Origin: an uncultured Bacteroidales bacterium
GTDB taxonomy: Bacteria > Bacteroidota > Bacteroidia > Bacteroidales > FEN-979
Assembly (NCBI GenBank): GCA_903885595.1
Contig: CAISJJ010000297.1
Span: 1 to 44,862, forward strand
DNA length: 44,862 nucleotides
Reading direction: 5' to 3'
The notes below the pieces were generated by a model, which saw only the letters and a program-made list of their open reading frames with translations, was not told where the DNA came from and did not search any database. The position numbers and the translations under genes are program-made. Below, piece by piece: positions 8,784 through 17,481 of the stretch; the first letter of the stretch is position 1, and each line of letters opens with the position of its first letter.

Positions 8784-9963
8784 TTTTTTTACGAAAAACA
8801 GAGAGAAGGAAATATGTGAATGGACCCAAAACCGCAGCAACAACAAACCCGAGTATAAAACTGCCCACGAGGTATTGTATCAGGTTTTCCTTTATCCAGT
8901 GAAGTCCGAATCCGGAGCTGTATTCGAGGTTCGACACATTGGCGCCCAGTATCCAACCGCCCATAATATAACTGAGGAAAATGATCAGGGGAAGCATTGG
9001 CGGCAGGCTGATATTACAGGAGGTTATCGCGACAAATTTGTTGAGTTTGAAAAAATGGGCCAGCCCGAAGGTGGCCAGCATCTGCCATCCCCAGATCGGC
9101 AGCACTCCGATAAAAAGACCAACTGCAACTGAAATTGCCAGTTTTGCATTGGAATCGTCGCTGTTCAGGATGTATTCCCTTACAAATTCCCTGACTGACT
9201 TTTTCCGGAGTCCTTTGAAAAATGAGAGCGGCCGCACCCATAGCAGCGCCATGAAGACAAGAATGCTGTTGGCAATGCTAACACGCGTGAAATCCCTGAC
9301 TTTCCGGAAATGTGAAACACGGAACTCCTTTGGTGCGTAATACACCCTGACAGGCACCGACAGTACATTTACGCCGCGCCAGGCAAGCCGGACCAGTATT
9401 TCAACCTCATACTCATATTTTTTGGAAACAATCCACTTGATTTCTTTTATTTTACGAAGTGGATATAAGCGATAACCTGTCTGAACATCAAGCACAGTGA
9501 TCCCGGTTTCAACCTTAAACCAAAAAATCGAGAATTTATGCCCAAAACTACTTGTGCCAGGAATCTCTTCGCGGTTCATGTCACGCGCACCGAGAATCAT
9601 GGAGTCGGGCTGCTTTTCAATCAGATCGAGGAACAGGGGAAGATCCTCCGGGAAATGCTGTCCGTCGCTATCAATGGTAATAGCGTATCGATATCCCTTG
9701 TCAATAGCATGTTTAAACCCTTGCCTCAACGCCCACCCCTTACCGGTGTTGACAGGGACATGCAGTGACCGGATCTGAGGATACCGCCCGAGTATTTCAG
9801 CTGTTGTATCTGTTGAGCCATCATTGACCACGATCACATCATTGGAATATCCTAAAACCCCGATAATAACATCTTCCAGGGCATGGTCGTTGTTAAAGGT
9901 CGGAACGATGATGCAGCAGTGGAGATCTGTGAACTGTTGTCGCACCAATGATAAATCGAACAT
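8776..9963 (-). CDS. Family 2 glycosyltransferase with C-terminal DUF2062 membrane domain
   Basis: A 395-residue protein. Residues 15-240 are a GT-A fold family 2 glycosyltransferase of the dolichyl-phosphate-mannose-synthase type: 'IVPTFNN' at the start, 'VNDGSTD' near 47-53, the metal-binding DSDGQH at 98-103 and 'QTGYR'. Residues about 255-390 are DUF2062, with hydrophobic helices around a Gly/Trp/Pro-rich segment ('VLPIWGWQ'). It is the first gene of block A and overlaps the exporter fusion by 8 bp. GT2-DUF2062 proteins are recurrent members of Bacteroidota aryl-polyene and flexirubin loci. Transfer of a sugar to a lipid intermediate at the inner membrane is inferred; donor and acceptor are unknown. 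Confidence 0.85.
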   Translation of the reverse strand: MFDLSLVRQQFTDLHCCIIVPTFNNDHALEDVIIGVLGYSNDVIVVNDGSTDTTAEILGRYPQIRSLHVPVNTGKGWALRQGFKHAIDKGYRYAITIDSDGQHFPEDLPLFLDLIEKQPDSMILGARDMNREEIPGTSSFGHKFSIFWFKVETGITVLDVQTGYRLYPLRKIKEIKWIVSKKYEYEVEILVRLAWRGVNVLSVPVRVYYAPKEFRVSHFRKVRDFTRVSIANSILVFMALLWVRPLSFFKGLRKKSVREFVREYILNSDDSNAKLAISVAVGLFIGVLPIWGWQMLATFGLAHFFKLNKFVAITSCNISLPPMLPLIIFLSYIMGGWILGANVSNLEYSSGFGLHWIKENLIQYLVGSFILGFVVAAVLGPFTYFLLSVFRKKNV

Positions 9964-9983
9964 AATTGAGTTTCAATATTCTT

Positions 9984-10080
9984 CTCAGTGGCCCTCTGCG
10001 TAACCTTTGCGGCCCTCTGCTGTTAAACATTTTTTTACCGCAGAGAACCGCGGAGTTATTTCGCAGAGAACCGCAGAGAA
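9984..10080. repeat. CTCTGCG/CGCAGAG inverted repeat element
   Basis: Between two divergent genes lie short repeated motifs: CCCTCTGCG and GCGGCCCTCTGC on the left, and CCGCAGAGAACCGCGGAG and CGCAGAGAACCGCAGAG on the right. Together they form an imperfect inverted repeat around an AT-rich centre (about 10022-10036). The layout matches dispersed hairpin elements found in Bacteroidota genomes. No gene fits in the 9964-10177 gap. Confidence 0.6.
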
Positions 10081-10166
10081 AAAACACGGGTAATCGGAAT
10101 TCTCTTATCCAGTGAATCTCATCGATGGCAATTCAAATGAGCTCAACAAAAATAGTAAAAATAAGC

Positions 10167-10174
10167 TAAATTTG
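10167..10174 (+). promoter_or_regulatory. Candidate -7 element giving a nearly leaderless mRNA
   Basis: TAAATTTG matches TAnnTTTG and ends only 3 bp before the ATG at 10178. If used, transcription would begin about at the start codon. No -33 TTTG at the right distance was seen, so this is tentative. Confidence 0.3.
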
Positions 10175-10177
10175 CGT

Positions 10178-11518
10178 ATGAAAATTCTGCTGATCAATCC
10201 GCCCAGATCTCCGGAGAATAATATTCTGAAGTTTGCCCCTGAGGAGGCAAAGCGTTTTATACATAAAAAGCTGATCGGCCCGCCGCTGGGATTGCTTACC
10301 ATTGCTGCTGCCGTAAAGGATCATGATGTCACCGTGTTTGATACCAAGGGAGAGTATGACCTGGTGCCTGACACCCCGGCCTTGAATATGTTGGTTCTCA
10401 CCTTGCTCGAAAAGCACCAGCCCGACCTTGTGGGCGTGACAGCCATCACATCTGAATTTGATTTCTGTATTGAAATATGCCGGACTGTTAAACAGTATGA
10501 TCCATCGATCCTTACTGTTGCCGGCGGTTTGCATGCCACCCTTTGCCCGGGTGATTTCACCGATCCTGCCTTCGATATTGTCATCCCCGGTCAATGTCCG
10601 CACATTTTCAGGAATGTAGTGAGGAAAAAGGAAAGAGGTGGTTCCCTGTCTTCAATTCCCGGAATTCTGATCAATACCGCTGCCGGCCTGAAACGAACTC
10701 CCCGACAGACTGCGCCCTGGGACACTGCCGGGGCCGATTATCTTATGCCTGACCGCAATCACCTGAAACGCTGGATCGATGCCTATAAAGTAGGGAACAG
10801 TCCGTATCCAAGTACCTATGTGTTTACCTCGTTGGGTTGTCCTTACAAATGCACATTTTGCTCAATCTGGACACAGTTTAAAGGAAAATATTACCAGCGG
10901 ACAGTTGAAAGCCTGATTACTGAACTCAAAACCATTGATGAATATCCCGTAGTGCGTTTTGCTGACGCCAATACCGTAGTGGATGAGCAGTTCATGCTGC
11001 ATTTATTCAAACGGATGGAAGAGGAGGGGATACGAAAAACATTTATCATGGATATCCGTGCCGATGTTGCAGCAAACCGTCCTGATATCATCGAAAAGCT
11101 TGCCCGGGGCGGATTGAAGGTCGTAATCTGTGGTTTTGAATCTTTCCGCGATGAGGAGCTTAGAAAATATCATAAAGATTCTCCGGCCATTGACAACCAG
11201 GAGGCAGTGAAGGTTTTTGAGAAAAACGGGATCATGGTCCGCGGAAATTACGTAATCCCGCCCGATTACACAGTGAAGGACTTTGATGCGCTGGCTCAAT
11301 ATGCCGACCGAAACCGGGTTGTTTATGCAGGATATACGGTTTTAACCCCAATGCCTGGCACAATTTATTATAAACAGGTTAAGGATCAGATCATTGATCA
11401 TAACTACCGGAAGTATAACTTCTTTAACTCGGTTATGAAGACAACTTTGCCGCATGATGAATTTCATACACGGATCGGGAGTTTGTGGCTGATCAAAAAG
11501 GGGACGGATGTCATATAA
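10178..11518 (+). CDS. B12-binding-domain radical SAM protein (2 of 4)
   Basis: A 446-residue protein when started at the ATG at 10178, which begins with the family's first strand 'MKILLINPPRSP'. An upstream ATG at 10112 would add 22 Asn/Lys-rich residues that do not look like part of the fold. The cobalamin-binding-type domain covers about residues 1-160 ('GPPLGLLTIAAAVK', 'VAGGLHA'). The radical SAM motif is C221, C225, C228 in 'LGCPYKCTFC'. It starts a plus-strand pair with the next radical SAM gene and diverges from the glycosyltransferase gene. The 'GPPLG' start resembles HpnJ-, BchE- and Mg-protoporphyrin-type class B enzymes, but the substrate is unknown. Confidence 0.87.
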   Translation: MKILLINPPRSPENNILKFAPEEAKRFIHKKLIGPPLGLLTIAAAVKDHDVTVFDTKGEYDLVPDTPALNMLVLTLLEKHQPDLVGVTAITSEFDFCIEICRTVKQYDPSILTVAGGLHATLCPGDFTDPAFDIVIPGQCPHIFRNVVRKKERGGSLSSIPGILINTAAGLKRTPRQTAPWDTAGADYLMPDRNHLKRWIDAYKVGNSPYPSTYVFTSLGCPYKCTFCSIWTQFKGKYYQRTVESLITELKTIDEYPVVRFADANTVVDEQFMLHLFKRMEEEGIRKTFIMDIRADVAANRPDIIEKLARGGLKVVICGFESFRDEELRKYHKDSPAIDNQEAVKVFEKNGIMVRGNYVIPPDYTVKDFDALAQYADRNRVVYAGYTVLTPMPGTIYYKQVKDQIIDHNYRKYNFFNSVMKTTLPHDEFHTRIGSLWLIKKGTDVI

Positions 11519-11520
11519 AG

Positions 11521-11602
11521 AATATCGAATATTGAACAACGAATGTTGAAATACGAAGTAAAAGAAAAAAATTGAATATCGAATATCGAATATTGAATAT
11601 TG
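11521..11602. repeat. AT-rich GAATATYGAA-type tandem repeat
   Basis: The 81-bp gap between the two plus-strand radical SAM genes consists mostly of GAATATCGAA / TATTGAATATTGAA units and variants (GAACAACGAATGTTGAA). The tract runs into the TTG start codon of the next gene, so the repeat supplies its translation start region. Confidence 0.65.
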
Positions 11603-13027
11603 AAAAAAGTTCTGCTGGTAAATACGAACATGGAAAAGGCGCCGTATCCGGTGCCGCCGCTGGGATTATGCCTGCTGGCAGCCTGTTTGCGTGATCATTA
11701 TGAGGTGAAGGTTTATGATGGGGTGTTTGATGAGGGTAAGAGCCTTGTTGCACTGGTTGAGCACTTCAATCCTGATTACGTTGGTTTCAGCATCCGGAAC
11801 ATTGATGACATTGTGATGGACCGGGAAATTTTTTACCTGGACGGGATCCTTGACAAATTCATCAGGCCGGTAATGGCTGCGACAGATGTGCCTATTATTT
11901 TGGGTGGAAGCGGTTTCAGTATTTTTCCTGTTGAGTGTATGAAACTTACGGGGGCCGATTATGGTATAGTGGGTGAGGCTGAAGTTATCTTACCGGCGTT
12001 GCTAGACAGGCTGCAATTCAATCTGGACATTTCCATGCTTCCAAACCTGATCACCTCAGAAGACTGGAAAATTCAGACGGGGTCTTCGTTTTCATATTCC
12101 AAACCTATACTAAAGCGCTTTTCAGAGATTGACAGCTGGATTGATTTTACACATTACCTGCAAAAGGGAGTATATTCAATTCAGACCAAACGGGGATGTT
12201 CACATAGATGCATATACTGTACCTACCCGTTAATTGAGGGAATAAAGTTCAGAACCCGCAAACCCGCTGATATTGCCGATGAGATTGAACAAGCGCACAA
12301 GCGGCTTGGATTTATCACGTTTGAGTTTGTAGACTCCACATTCAATGATCCTGCCGGGCATGCTGAGTTGATTTGCAGGGAGATCATCAGTCGCAAAATA
12401 AAGGTCAGGCTCAGAACCATGGGCATTAATCCAAGACATACCAGCGACGAGTTATTTGAACTGATGCTGGAGGCGGGATTCTACCAGATCGATGCCACCC
12501 CAGACAGCGCCTCCCCAAAGATGCTGAAAAACCTTGGCAAGGGATTCGACCTTCCTGAAATTGAAAAGATGGCATTGCTGATTCGGAAATATAATATCCC
12601 GACCATGTGGTTTTTTCTTTTTGGAGGCCCGGGTGAGGATGATCAAACATTCATGGAAACCGTTGAATTCATTGAAAATCATATTAATCCAGCCGATCTT
12701 GTTTATATGAATGCCGGTCTCCGGATCTATCCCAACACGCCATTATACTCCATTGCTGTATCGGAGGGCAGAATTATTACAGGTGATGCTGTATTTCAGC
12801 CTCCAGCCTACTATTTTACCGAAAAAATCACCAGGAGCCGCCTTGATCAGATGATGAAGGAGGTCTCAATGCTTTATCCAAACTGCCTGCCGGCACTGGA
12901 AACTTCTCCTTCACCAGAAATGATTGCTGAAGCTCTGACTTTACGGATGAGCAAGCAGTTTGATGAACCAATGTTCAGGACATTGTTGAGGATCCGAAAA
13001 AAATGGAGGGGTGAGGGAAAAATCTGA
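11600..13027 (+). CDS. B12-binding-domain radical SAM protein (3 of 4), TTG start
   Basis: A 475-residue protein. The start is a TTG at 11600, chosen because the next residues ('KKVLLVNTN') form the expected first strand of the B12-binding fold; the next ATG (codon 11) would remove it. Residues 1-140 are the B12-like domain ('PPLGLCLLAACLR', 'ILGGSGFS', 'GIVGEAE'). The radical SAM motif is C200, C204, C207 in 'KRGCSHRCIYC'. 'FLFGGPGE' near residue 340 is the usual strand-loop late in the barrel. It probably forms an operon with the preceding gene. Reaction and substrate are unknown, though the neighbourhood points to an acyl chain. Confidence 0.85.
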   Translation: MKKVLLVNTNMEKAPYPVPPLGLCLLAACLRDHYEVKVYDGVFDEGKSLVALVEHFNPDYVGFSIRNIDDIVMDREIFYLDGILDKFIRPVMAATDVPIILGGSGFSIFPVECMKLTGADYGIVGEAEVILPALLDRLQFNLDISMLPNLITSEDWKIQTGSSFSYSKPILKRFSEIDSWIDFTHYLQKGVYSIQTKRGCSHRCIYCTYPLIEGIKFRTRKPADIADEIEQAHKRLGFITFEFVDSTFNDPAGHAELICREIISRKIKVRLRTMGINPRHTSDELFELMLEAGFYQIDATPDSASPKMLKNLGKGFDLPEIEKMALLIRKYNIPTMWFFLFGGPGEDDQTFMETVEFIENHINPADLVYMNAGLRIYPNTPLYSIAVSEGRIITGDAVFQPPAYYFTEKITRSRLDQMMKEVSMLYPNCLPALETSPSPEMIAEALTLRMSKQFDEPMFRTLLRIRKKWRGEGKI

Positions 13028-13109
13028 TCTGGTAGATGCAAATTCTGCAGAAATTAGCTGAAAATCCCAATTCTTTTCCCATTATTCAGGAATCAACTGC
13101 ATAGAACAA

Positions 13110-14066
13110 TCAACTGCGAACAGCTCCCTGGTTATCATTATTTGGAATCACTTCACCGGGATTCAATGGAAGCGAGCCCAGGGCATAGAAAAGGAAGTCG
13201 CCATCCACAAATTTTGAGTTTTTAACAAGGCCTTTCGAAGGACCACATTCGACGAAGACCGAAACATGGCGTTCAAGCATTACCTGTTTGGTGCGGAACC
13301 AATTGAGTGCATAGAAAAGATTGTTGATCAGCTCCTGCCTAATAATCTCAGGATTCGTCAAAAATGTCTGATCGATCAGCGAAATGATCTGGTTCCCGGG
13401 ATGTTTTACCTCCAGGTGGCTGATCTCCCGGGCAAAATGCATGGCGCCCTCTTTTAAATAGCTCGAATGATAAGGAATTGAGACCTGCAGGTCGCGTGTA
13501 TGAAGCGCCCCTTCAACCTTTGCCAGCTCCATTAATTTCATGATATCATGATGATAACCGGAAACCACAAATGAGTGGGCTGCATTCTGGTTCGTGATTT
13601 CGATCTGCAGGTCAGCCTGGTCGATGAGGTGATGGATGTCGCGCCCCGAAAGACCAATGAGCGAACCCATTCCAAAAGAGCGGGAACCAATGGCCTTCAT
13701 GAGCGACCGGTAGGCCAGACGGATGAGTTCCAATCCTGTTTCAAAGGAAACCGATCCTGCATCGAACAGCGTTGCGTAAATGCCCATGCTGTATCCGGCG
13801 TTCATTATTGGGATGATGCCGGACTTCCTCAACAGGGATGATGCCGCACAACTATAAGTGTAGGTAAGGTACTGGGTACGCAACTCGTCGTCAAGGAAGG
13901 TGTTTCCGCTAAAAGTGAAACCGGCAAGGGATGGATCAACCTGGCTGGCGGCAATTTGCAGCATTGATTGAAAATGTGCAGCAAAACCTGGAATCTTTTG
14001 ACCGGGATGATTCGAATAATCGCTTGCAAAAGCGGGAAAAATAAAGGCTAAATGATTGTCCGACAA
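13110..14066 (-). CDS. FabD-like acyl-CoA:ACP acyltransferase
   Basis: A 318-residue alpha/beta protein like malonyl-CoA:ACP transacylases. The nucleophile elbow is GYSMG (S93) where FabD has GHSxG, and the catalytic-type His is H200 in 'IPYHSSYL', matching FabD 'xxSHxxxM'. The Arg that binds the malonyl carboxylate in FabD (in an 'xRGxxM' motif) appears to be a Tyr here ('AYRSLM', residues 118-123), though the alignment is by eye. Loss of that Arg would favour an uncharged acyl group over malonyl. It is the last gene of block C, 14 bp after the ACP gene, so the ACP is the likely acceptor. Confidence 0.72.
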   Translation of the reverse strand: MSDNHLAFIFPAFASDYSNHPGQKIPGFAAHFQSMLQIAASQVDPSLAGFTFSGNTFLDDELRTQYLTYTYSCAASSLLRKSGIIPIMNAGYSMGIYATLFDAGSVSFETGLELIRLAYRSLMKAIGSRSFGMGSLIGLSGRDIHHLIDQADLQIEITNQNAAHSFVVSGYHHDIMKLMELAKVEGALHTRDLQVSIPYHSSYLKEGAMHFAREISHLEVKHPGNQIISLIDQTFLTNPEIIRQELINNLFYALNWFRTKQVMLERHVSVFVECGPSKGLVKNSKFVDGDFLFYALGSLPLNPGEVIPNNDNQGAVRS

Positions 14067-14080
14067 ATTTAAAGTGCAAT

Positions 14081-14389
14081 TTAATGTTCCAGGTCAAGGA
14101 GACGGTTCTCGTGTTCGATGATCAGCAGCTGCATATCGATCAGCTGGCCGATCGTTGCAACCGGGTGTTTTACAGCGTATTTGCCAATGACTTTCAATTC
14201 AATATCGAGGTTGTATTTTTTCTTGAATATTTCAATCAGTTCCAGGAACATCAGCGAATCACCATCGAGATCTTTAATGATACTCGTGTTATCATTGATC
14301 TGAGCGATATCAACTTCACATTCTTCGGCAAAAAAACTGTAAACGATTTCTTTGACTTCGTTCTTTATACTTTCAGTTAGGGTAGCCAT
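14081..14389 (-). CDS. Acyl carrier protein
   Basis: A 102-residue acidic helical protein with the phosphopantetheine attachment motif 'DGDSLMFLE' (S45), preceded by 'NTSIIKDL' as in ACPs. It is longer than the typical 75-80 residue FAS ACP, with a ~20-residue extension at the C-terminus ('LLIIEHENRLLDLEH'). Being flanked by a FabD-like enzyme and FabF marks it as the carrier of this dedicated pathway and not the housekeeping AcpP. It should carry the growing chain for the condensing enzymes, dehydrogenase, hydratases and thioesterase of block C. Confidence 0.88.
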   Translation of the reverse strand: MATLTESIKNEVKEIVYSFFAEECEVDIAQINDNTSIIKDLDGDSLMFLELIEIFKKKYNLDIELKVIGKYAVKHPVATIGQLIDMQLLIIEHENRLLDLEH

Positions 14390-14431
14390 GAATCTTTACT
14401 TTTTTGCAAAAATAGTACTTTTTTTAAAAAT

Positions 14432-15652
14432 TCAGGTCAGGTGTTTTTTTAATACGAGGGTTGCATTATGTCCACCAAAGCCAAAAGAATTGGATAGTGC
14501 GAAGCAAATGTTCTTTTTTCGCGCAACATTGGGAACATAATCGAGCTTTAGGTCCGGGTCGGGCTGCAGATAATTGATTGTAGGCGGAAGGACTCCATAT
14601 TTCAGACTCAATGCGGTGATAATTGCTTCGATGGCGCCGGCAGCTCCTATCGTATGGCCCAGCATCGACTTTGATGACGAAACCGGCACCTGACCTGCAT
14701 AATCACCAAACACCTTGTTAATAGCCATTGTTTCGTAGCGGTCGTTTAATTCTGTCGAAGTACCGTGGGCATTGATATAGCCAACTTCATTTTTCTCAAT
14801 TCCGGCATTCTTAATGGCAAGTTCAATCGTCTTTGCCATTCCTTCGCCATCCTTCATCGGGGCCATGATGTTGTACCCTTCACTTGTCAGCGCATACCCG
14901 GCAATTTCAGCATGAATGGCTGCCTGCCTCGCCATGGCATGAGATTTTGATTCAAGTACCAGAACTCCTGCTCCTTCACCAATCACAAATCCATCCCTGT
15001 CTCTTGAAAACGGCTTGCTGGCCTGCCCCGGGGGATCATTGGCAACAGAGAGGGCATACAAGGCATTAAAACCCTGGATTTCTTCGAAGTTAATGATTGA
15101 ATCGGCGCCACCTACTATTACAACATCGGATTGGCCGCTCCGGATCATTTCATATCCGAATGCGATGGCATAGGCGGATGAAGCGCAGGCGGTGTTAACA
15201 GCAAAATTGGGTCCCGTTAACTGATACTCGAGCGATATCCATGCCGGCATCGAGTTGGTCATGGTTTTAAAAACCGTATTTTGTGGAGTTGTATCCTTTT
15301 CGACGCTGGAATTACCGGTATTAACAACCCCCATTATAACACTGCATCTTGAACGGTCGGCCTGTTCAAAATCAATCCCGGCATGTGCCACGGCCATTTT
15401 TGCGGCTGTAACACACATCCGGGTCACACGGGTCATCTGGCTTGCAGCACGTTTTTTAATATGGGCACGCGAAAGCTCCTCGAATTCAGGAGGGACTTCA
15501 GCCGCAAACCTTGTGTTCAGCGAACTGGCATCAAACAAGGTGATATATTTTACCCCGCTTTTACCGGCAACCAGGTTGTTCCAATTTTCTTCCAATGATA
15601 ATCCCAGGGATGTGATGAGGCTCATCCCTGTAATAACAACTTCATTTGGCAT
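14432..15652 (-). CDS. fabF: Beta-ketoacyl-ACP synthase II-like condensing enzyme
   Basis: A 406-residue KAS I/II protein started at the ATG at 15652 ('MPNEVVITGMSLITSLG'), 8 bp after the stop of the heme protein gene. The longer frame from 15685 adds 11 polar residues and overlaps the upstream gene. The catalytic triad is intact: C156 in 'NTACASSAY', H296 in 'NAHGTSTELND' and H333 in 'SMLGHTIGAAG'. It should perform decarboxylative Claisen condensation to extend ACP-bound chains. Its place beside a dedicated ACP and acyltransferase, among lipid-tailoring genes, points to a secondary pathway. The symbol describes the family and does not imply housekeeping FabF. Confidence 0.88.
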   Translation of the reverse strand: MPNEVVITGMSLITSLGLSLEENWNNLVAGKSGVKYITLFDASSLNTRFAAEVPPEFEELSRAHIKKRAASQMTRVTRMCVTAAKMAVAHAGIDFEQADRSRCSVIMGVVNTGNSSVEKDTTPQNTVFKTMTNSMPAWISLEYQLTGPNFAVNTACASSAYAIAFGYEMIRSGQSDVVIVGGADSIINFEEIQGFNALYALSVANDPPGQASKPFSRDRDGFVIGEGAGVLVLESKSHAMARQAAIHAEIAGYALTSEGYNIMAPMKDGEGMAKTIELAIKNAGIEKNEVGYINAHGTSTELNDRYETMAINKVFGDYAGQVPVSSSKSMLGHTIGAAGAIEAIITALSLKYGVLPPTINYLQPDPDLKLDYVPNVARKKNICFALSNSFGFGGHNATLVLKKHLT

Positions 15653-15660
15653 CTGGTAAT

Positions 15661-16053
15661 TTATTTTTGTATTCCTTTCGCCCATCGGCAGATCATATCA
15701 ACTTCGGCCTGGGTTGGTATATCGGCGGGGTTATTTGCACGCCACTTCTTGGGAGGCATATCGCCTTTGGTAAGTTCCTTGCAGATGGAATTTGCTTTTT
15801 TTGCCTGTTTATCTGCATCATAGGTTCCCCATTTGGAGAAATTGACCTTTCCTCGTGCCATAGAACTACCATCATCCGCATGGCAGTCCATACAAGCTTT
15901 TTGCACAAATTTCATTACACTGTCAGGAAGTTCAGTTCCCTGTTCAGGCGGGGCATATTTCATTGAACCACTGACTTTCTGAGGGTTCAGGAACAAAACT
16001 GATGTTATCAGTATCCCCATCAACATAACTATGTAGAAGGCTATCTTTTTCAT
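15661..16053 (-). CDS. Small secreted c-type heme-binding protein
   Basis: A 130-residue protein with an N-terminal hydrophobic segment (about residues 4-22) that serves as signal peptide or anchor. A single heme c motif CMDCH (C54, C57, H58) follows, and a 'GDMPP' segment near 97-101 may give the Met axial ligand. The layout matches the small 'heme-binding domain' proteins of Bacteroidota. It sits 8 bp before fabF and behind its own TAnnTTTG element. A periplasmic electron carrier inside a FAS-like operon is unexpected; it could serve an oxidative or reductive tailoring step outside the cytoplasm, or could simply be a passenger. Confidence 0.8.
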   Translation of the reverse strand: MKKIAFYIVMLMGILITSVLFLNPQKVSGSMKYAPPEQGTELPDSVMKFVQKACMDCHADDGSSMARGKVNFSKWGTYDADKQAKKANSICKELTKGDMPPKKWRANNPADIPTQAEVDMICRWAKGIQK

Positions 16054-16081
16054 AGGGGTGATAGTTTAAATTAATGTTTTA

Positions 16082-16089
16082 CAAAGGTA
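16082..16089 (-). promoter_or_regulatory. Bacteroidota -7 promoter element before the heme protein gene
   Basis: The minus strand reads TACCTTTG, a perfect TAnnTTTG match. It predicts a start near 16077 and a leader of about 24 nt for heme protein - fabF - ACP - fabD-like. A TTTG-like box lies further upstream but with too long a spacer (about 27 bp). The remainder of the 16054-16262 gap shows no gene. Confidence 0.5.
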
Positions 16090-16262
16090 CATGACATTTT
16101 TAAATTTTTACGCAGACAAATAAAAACCACAGCTGTAAAACACTGGTTTTGGTTTGCCAATCTTAAGCCTTAATTGGGAGAGTGCTTGCCTGTCTTTGAC
16201 AATGATCATATTAATATTTCAAAATCAGTGAATTACAAATAAATACAATATGTGTTAAATGT

Positions 16263-17309
16263 TTATCCAAAAGGCCCGGTGTCCGTTCCAAAATACTCTT
16301 TGATAGCCCGGTTCATGTCATCAAGCGGAAGATGACATTGTGCTGCAAATCTCCTGGATGCGGAAATCCAGGTTTGACGGAGGTGTTCAACGATTGCATC
16401 CGATCCGGGAGGTAATTCAGAACGAACCTCCTCCTTGGGATATTTGTAAAAACCTTCATTTGATTTAACCCCAAATTTACCCATGGCAGCCAGATCATCC
16501 AGCGCAGAGATAAAAGAGGCAAAATAGTTCTTATGGGGATAATCTTTGATGTAATTCCGGATCGAAGCAAGCATGGTATCGATTCCCACGCTGTCGCATA
16601 TATCGAAGATACCAAAGGGAAAAAGGTGTCGGTTGACGAGTTGGTCCATCTGCGCCAATGTAATCTGACCGGCACGCACAATCAGCCAGGCTTCATTCTG
16701 CACGTCAAGAAGGATTTTATTCAGGACGAAACTGTTTTTTTCTTCCAGTGTGATAAAATGCCTTTGGATTTTTTCAAGGAAGGTCTCAGTCGCATCAATT
16801 GTACAAGCAGTCGTTGAGGGGGATATGGTAAGTTCAACTATATTCTTCAACTGAACCGGATAAAAAAAATGAAGACCCGCGAATTGCCCCATGCGGTTGC
16901 CCGGAGGGGCAATCAATGATGGACTGATCGAAGATGAGTTTGATGTAAAAATCGCCTCCGGTTTGATGATCCGGTCAAGTTGTATAAACAGGTTTCGTTT
17001 TAGCGCCACGGTTTCAGGAATGGCTTCAATGACCAGATCACAGTCGTACAAACTGTCCATGTTTCGTGTGATGGGAGATTGAATAAGCACGTCAAACCGG
17101 TCCCGGTCTATGATTCCGGCTTCCAGCGACCGTTTGATCCTTTTGGCGAACTGCCTGTTAATTTTCTCAGTATCGGCATCCTGGCTGCACAGCCAAACCA
17201 ATTCAAAGTTAAAATCGAGCAGATAGGTAAATATGCCGGATCCCATTTTCCCTTCGCCGATGATACCGACCTTTATTATACCGGAAGAGTCGTGCTTAAT
17301 GGTAGGCAT
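16263..17309 (-). CDS. 3-hydroxyacyl-CoA dehydrogenase family protein
   Basis: A 348-residue NAD-dependent dehydrogenase. The N-terminal Rossmann motif is GEGKMG (18-23), followed by 'DLVIEAIPE', 'TSNSSSIS' and 'LHFFYPV', where the family has HFFNP; the catalytic-type His is retained, as are the Glu of 'IVEL' and the Asn of 'FVLNKIL'. 'GKFGVKSNEGFY' is the family's C-terminal domain signature. It interconverts 3-hydroxyacyl and 3-ketoacyl groups. Because no FabG-type ketoreductase is visible in the locus, it may do the beta-keto reduction for this pathway. Its start codon lies 14 bp from an (AATC)8 tract. Confidence 0.85.
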   Translation of the reverse strand: MPTIKHDSSGIIKVGIIGEGKMGSGIFTYLLDFNFELVWLCSQDADTEKINRQFAKRIKRSLEAGIIDRDRFDVLIQSPITRNMDSLYDCDLVIEAIPETVALKRNLFIQLDRIIKPEAIFTSNSSSISPSLIAPPGNRMGQFAGLHFFYPVQLKNIVELTISPSTTACTIDATETFLEKIQRHFITLEEKNSFVLNKILLDVQNEAWLIVRAGQITLAQMDQLVNRHLFPFGIFDICDSVGIDTMLASIRNYIKDYPHKNYFASFISALDDLAAMGKFGVKSNEGFYKYPKEEVRSELPPGSDAIVEHLRQTWISASRRFAAQCHLPLDDMNRAIKEYFGTDTGPFG

Positions 17310-17320
17310 TTAAATGATTA

Positions 17321-17355
<35 letters not shown>

Positions 17356-17382
17356 CTGAATTTAAATGCTCCTCTGTCAGGT

Positions 17383-17480
17383 TGTTCACCTGTTCACCTG
17401 TTCACATGTTCACCAGCTTGCCAACTTACCAGCTTGCCAACTTACCAGCTTACCAGCTTACCAACTTACCAGCTTCCCAG
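17383..17480. repeat. Two adjoining 8-bp tandem repeats
   Basis: About 17383-17414 is an 8-bp repeat of GTTCACCT, and about 17413-17480 an 8-bp repeat of CCAGCTTA with CCAACTTA and CCAGCTTG variants. The latter is the reverse complement of the unit at 1-35 and matches 19081-19130. The tract ends beside the stop codon of the radical SAM gene at 17482. Confidence 0.75.
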
Positions 17481-17481
17481 C

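Noticed and set aside
10112-10177. Upstream ATG extending the second radical SAM protein by 22 residues
   Set aside because: The added residues are Asn/Lys-rich, do not fit the fold, and the strand 'MKILLINPP' is the usual N-terminus.
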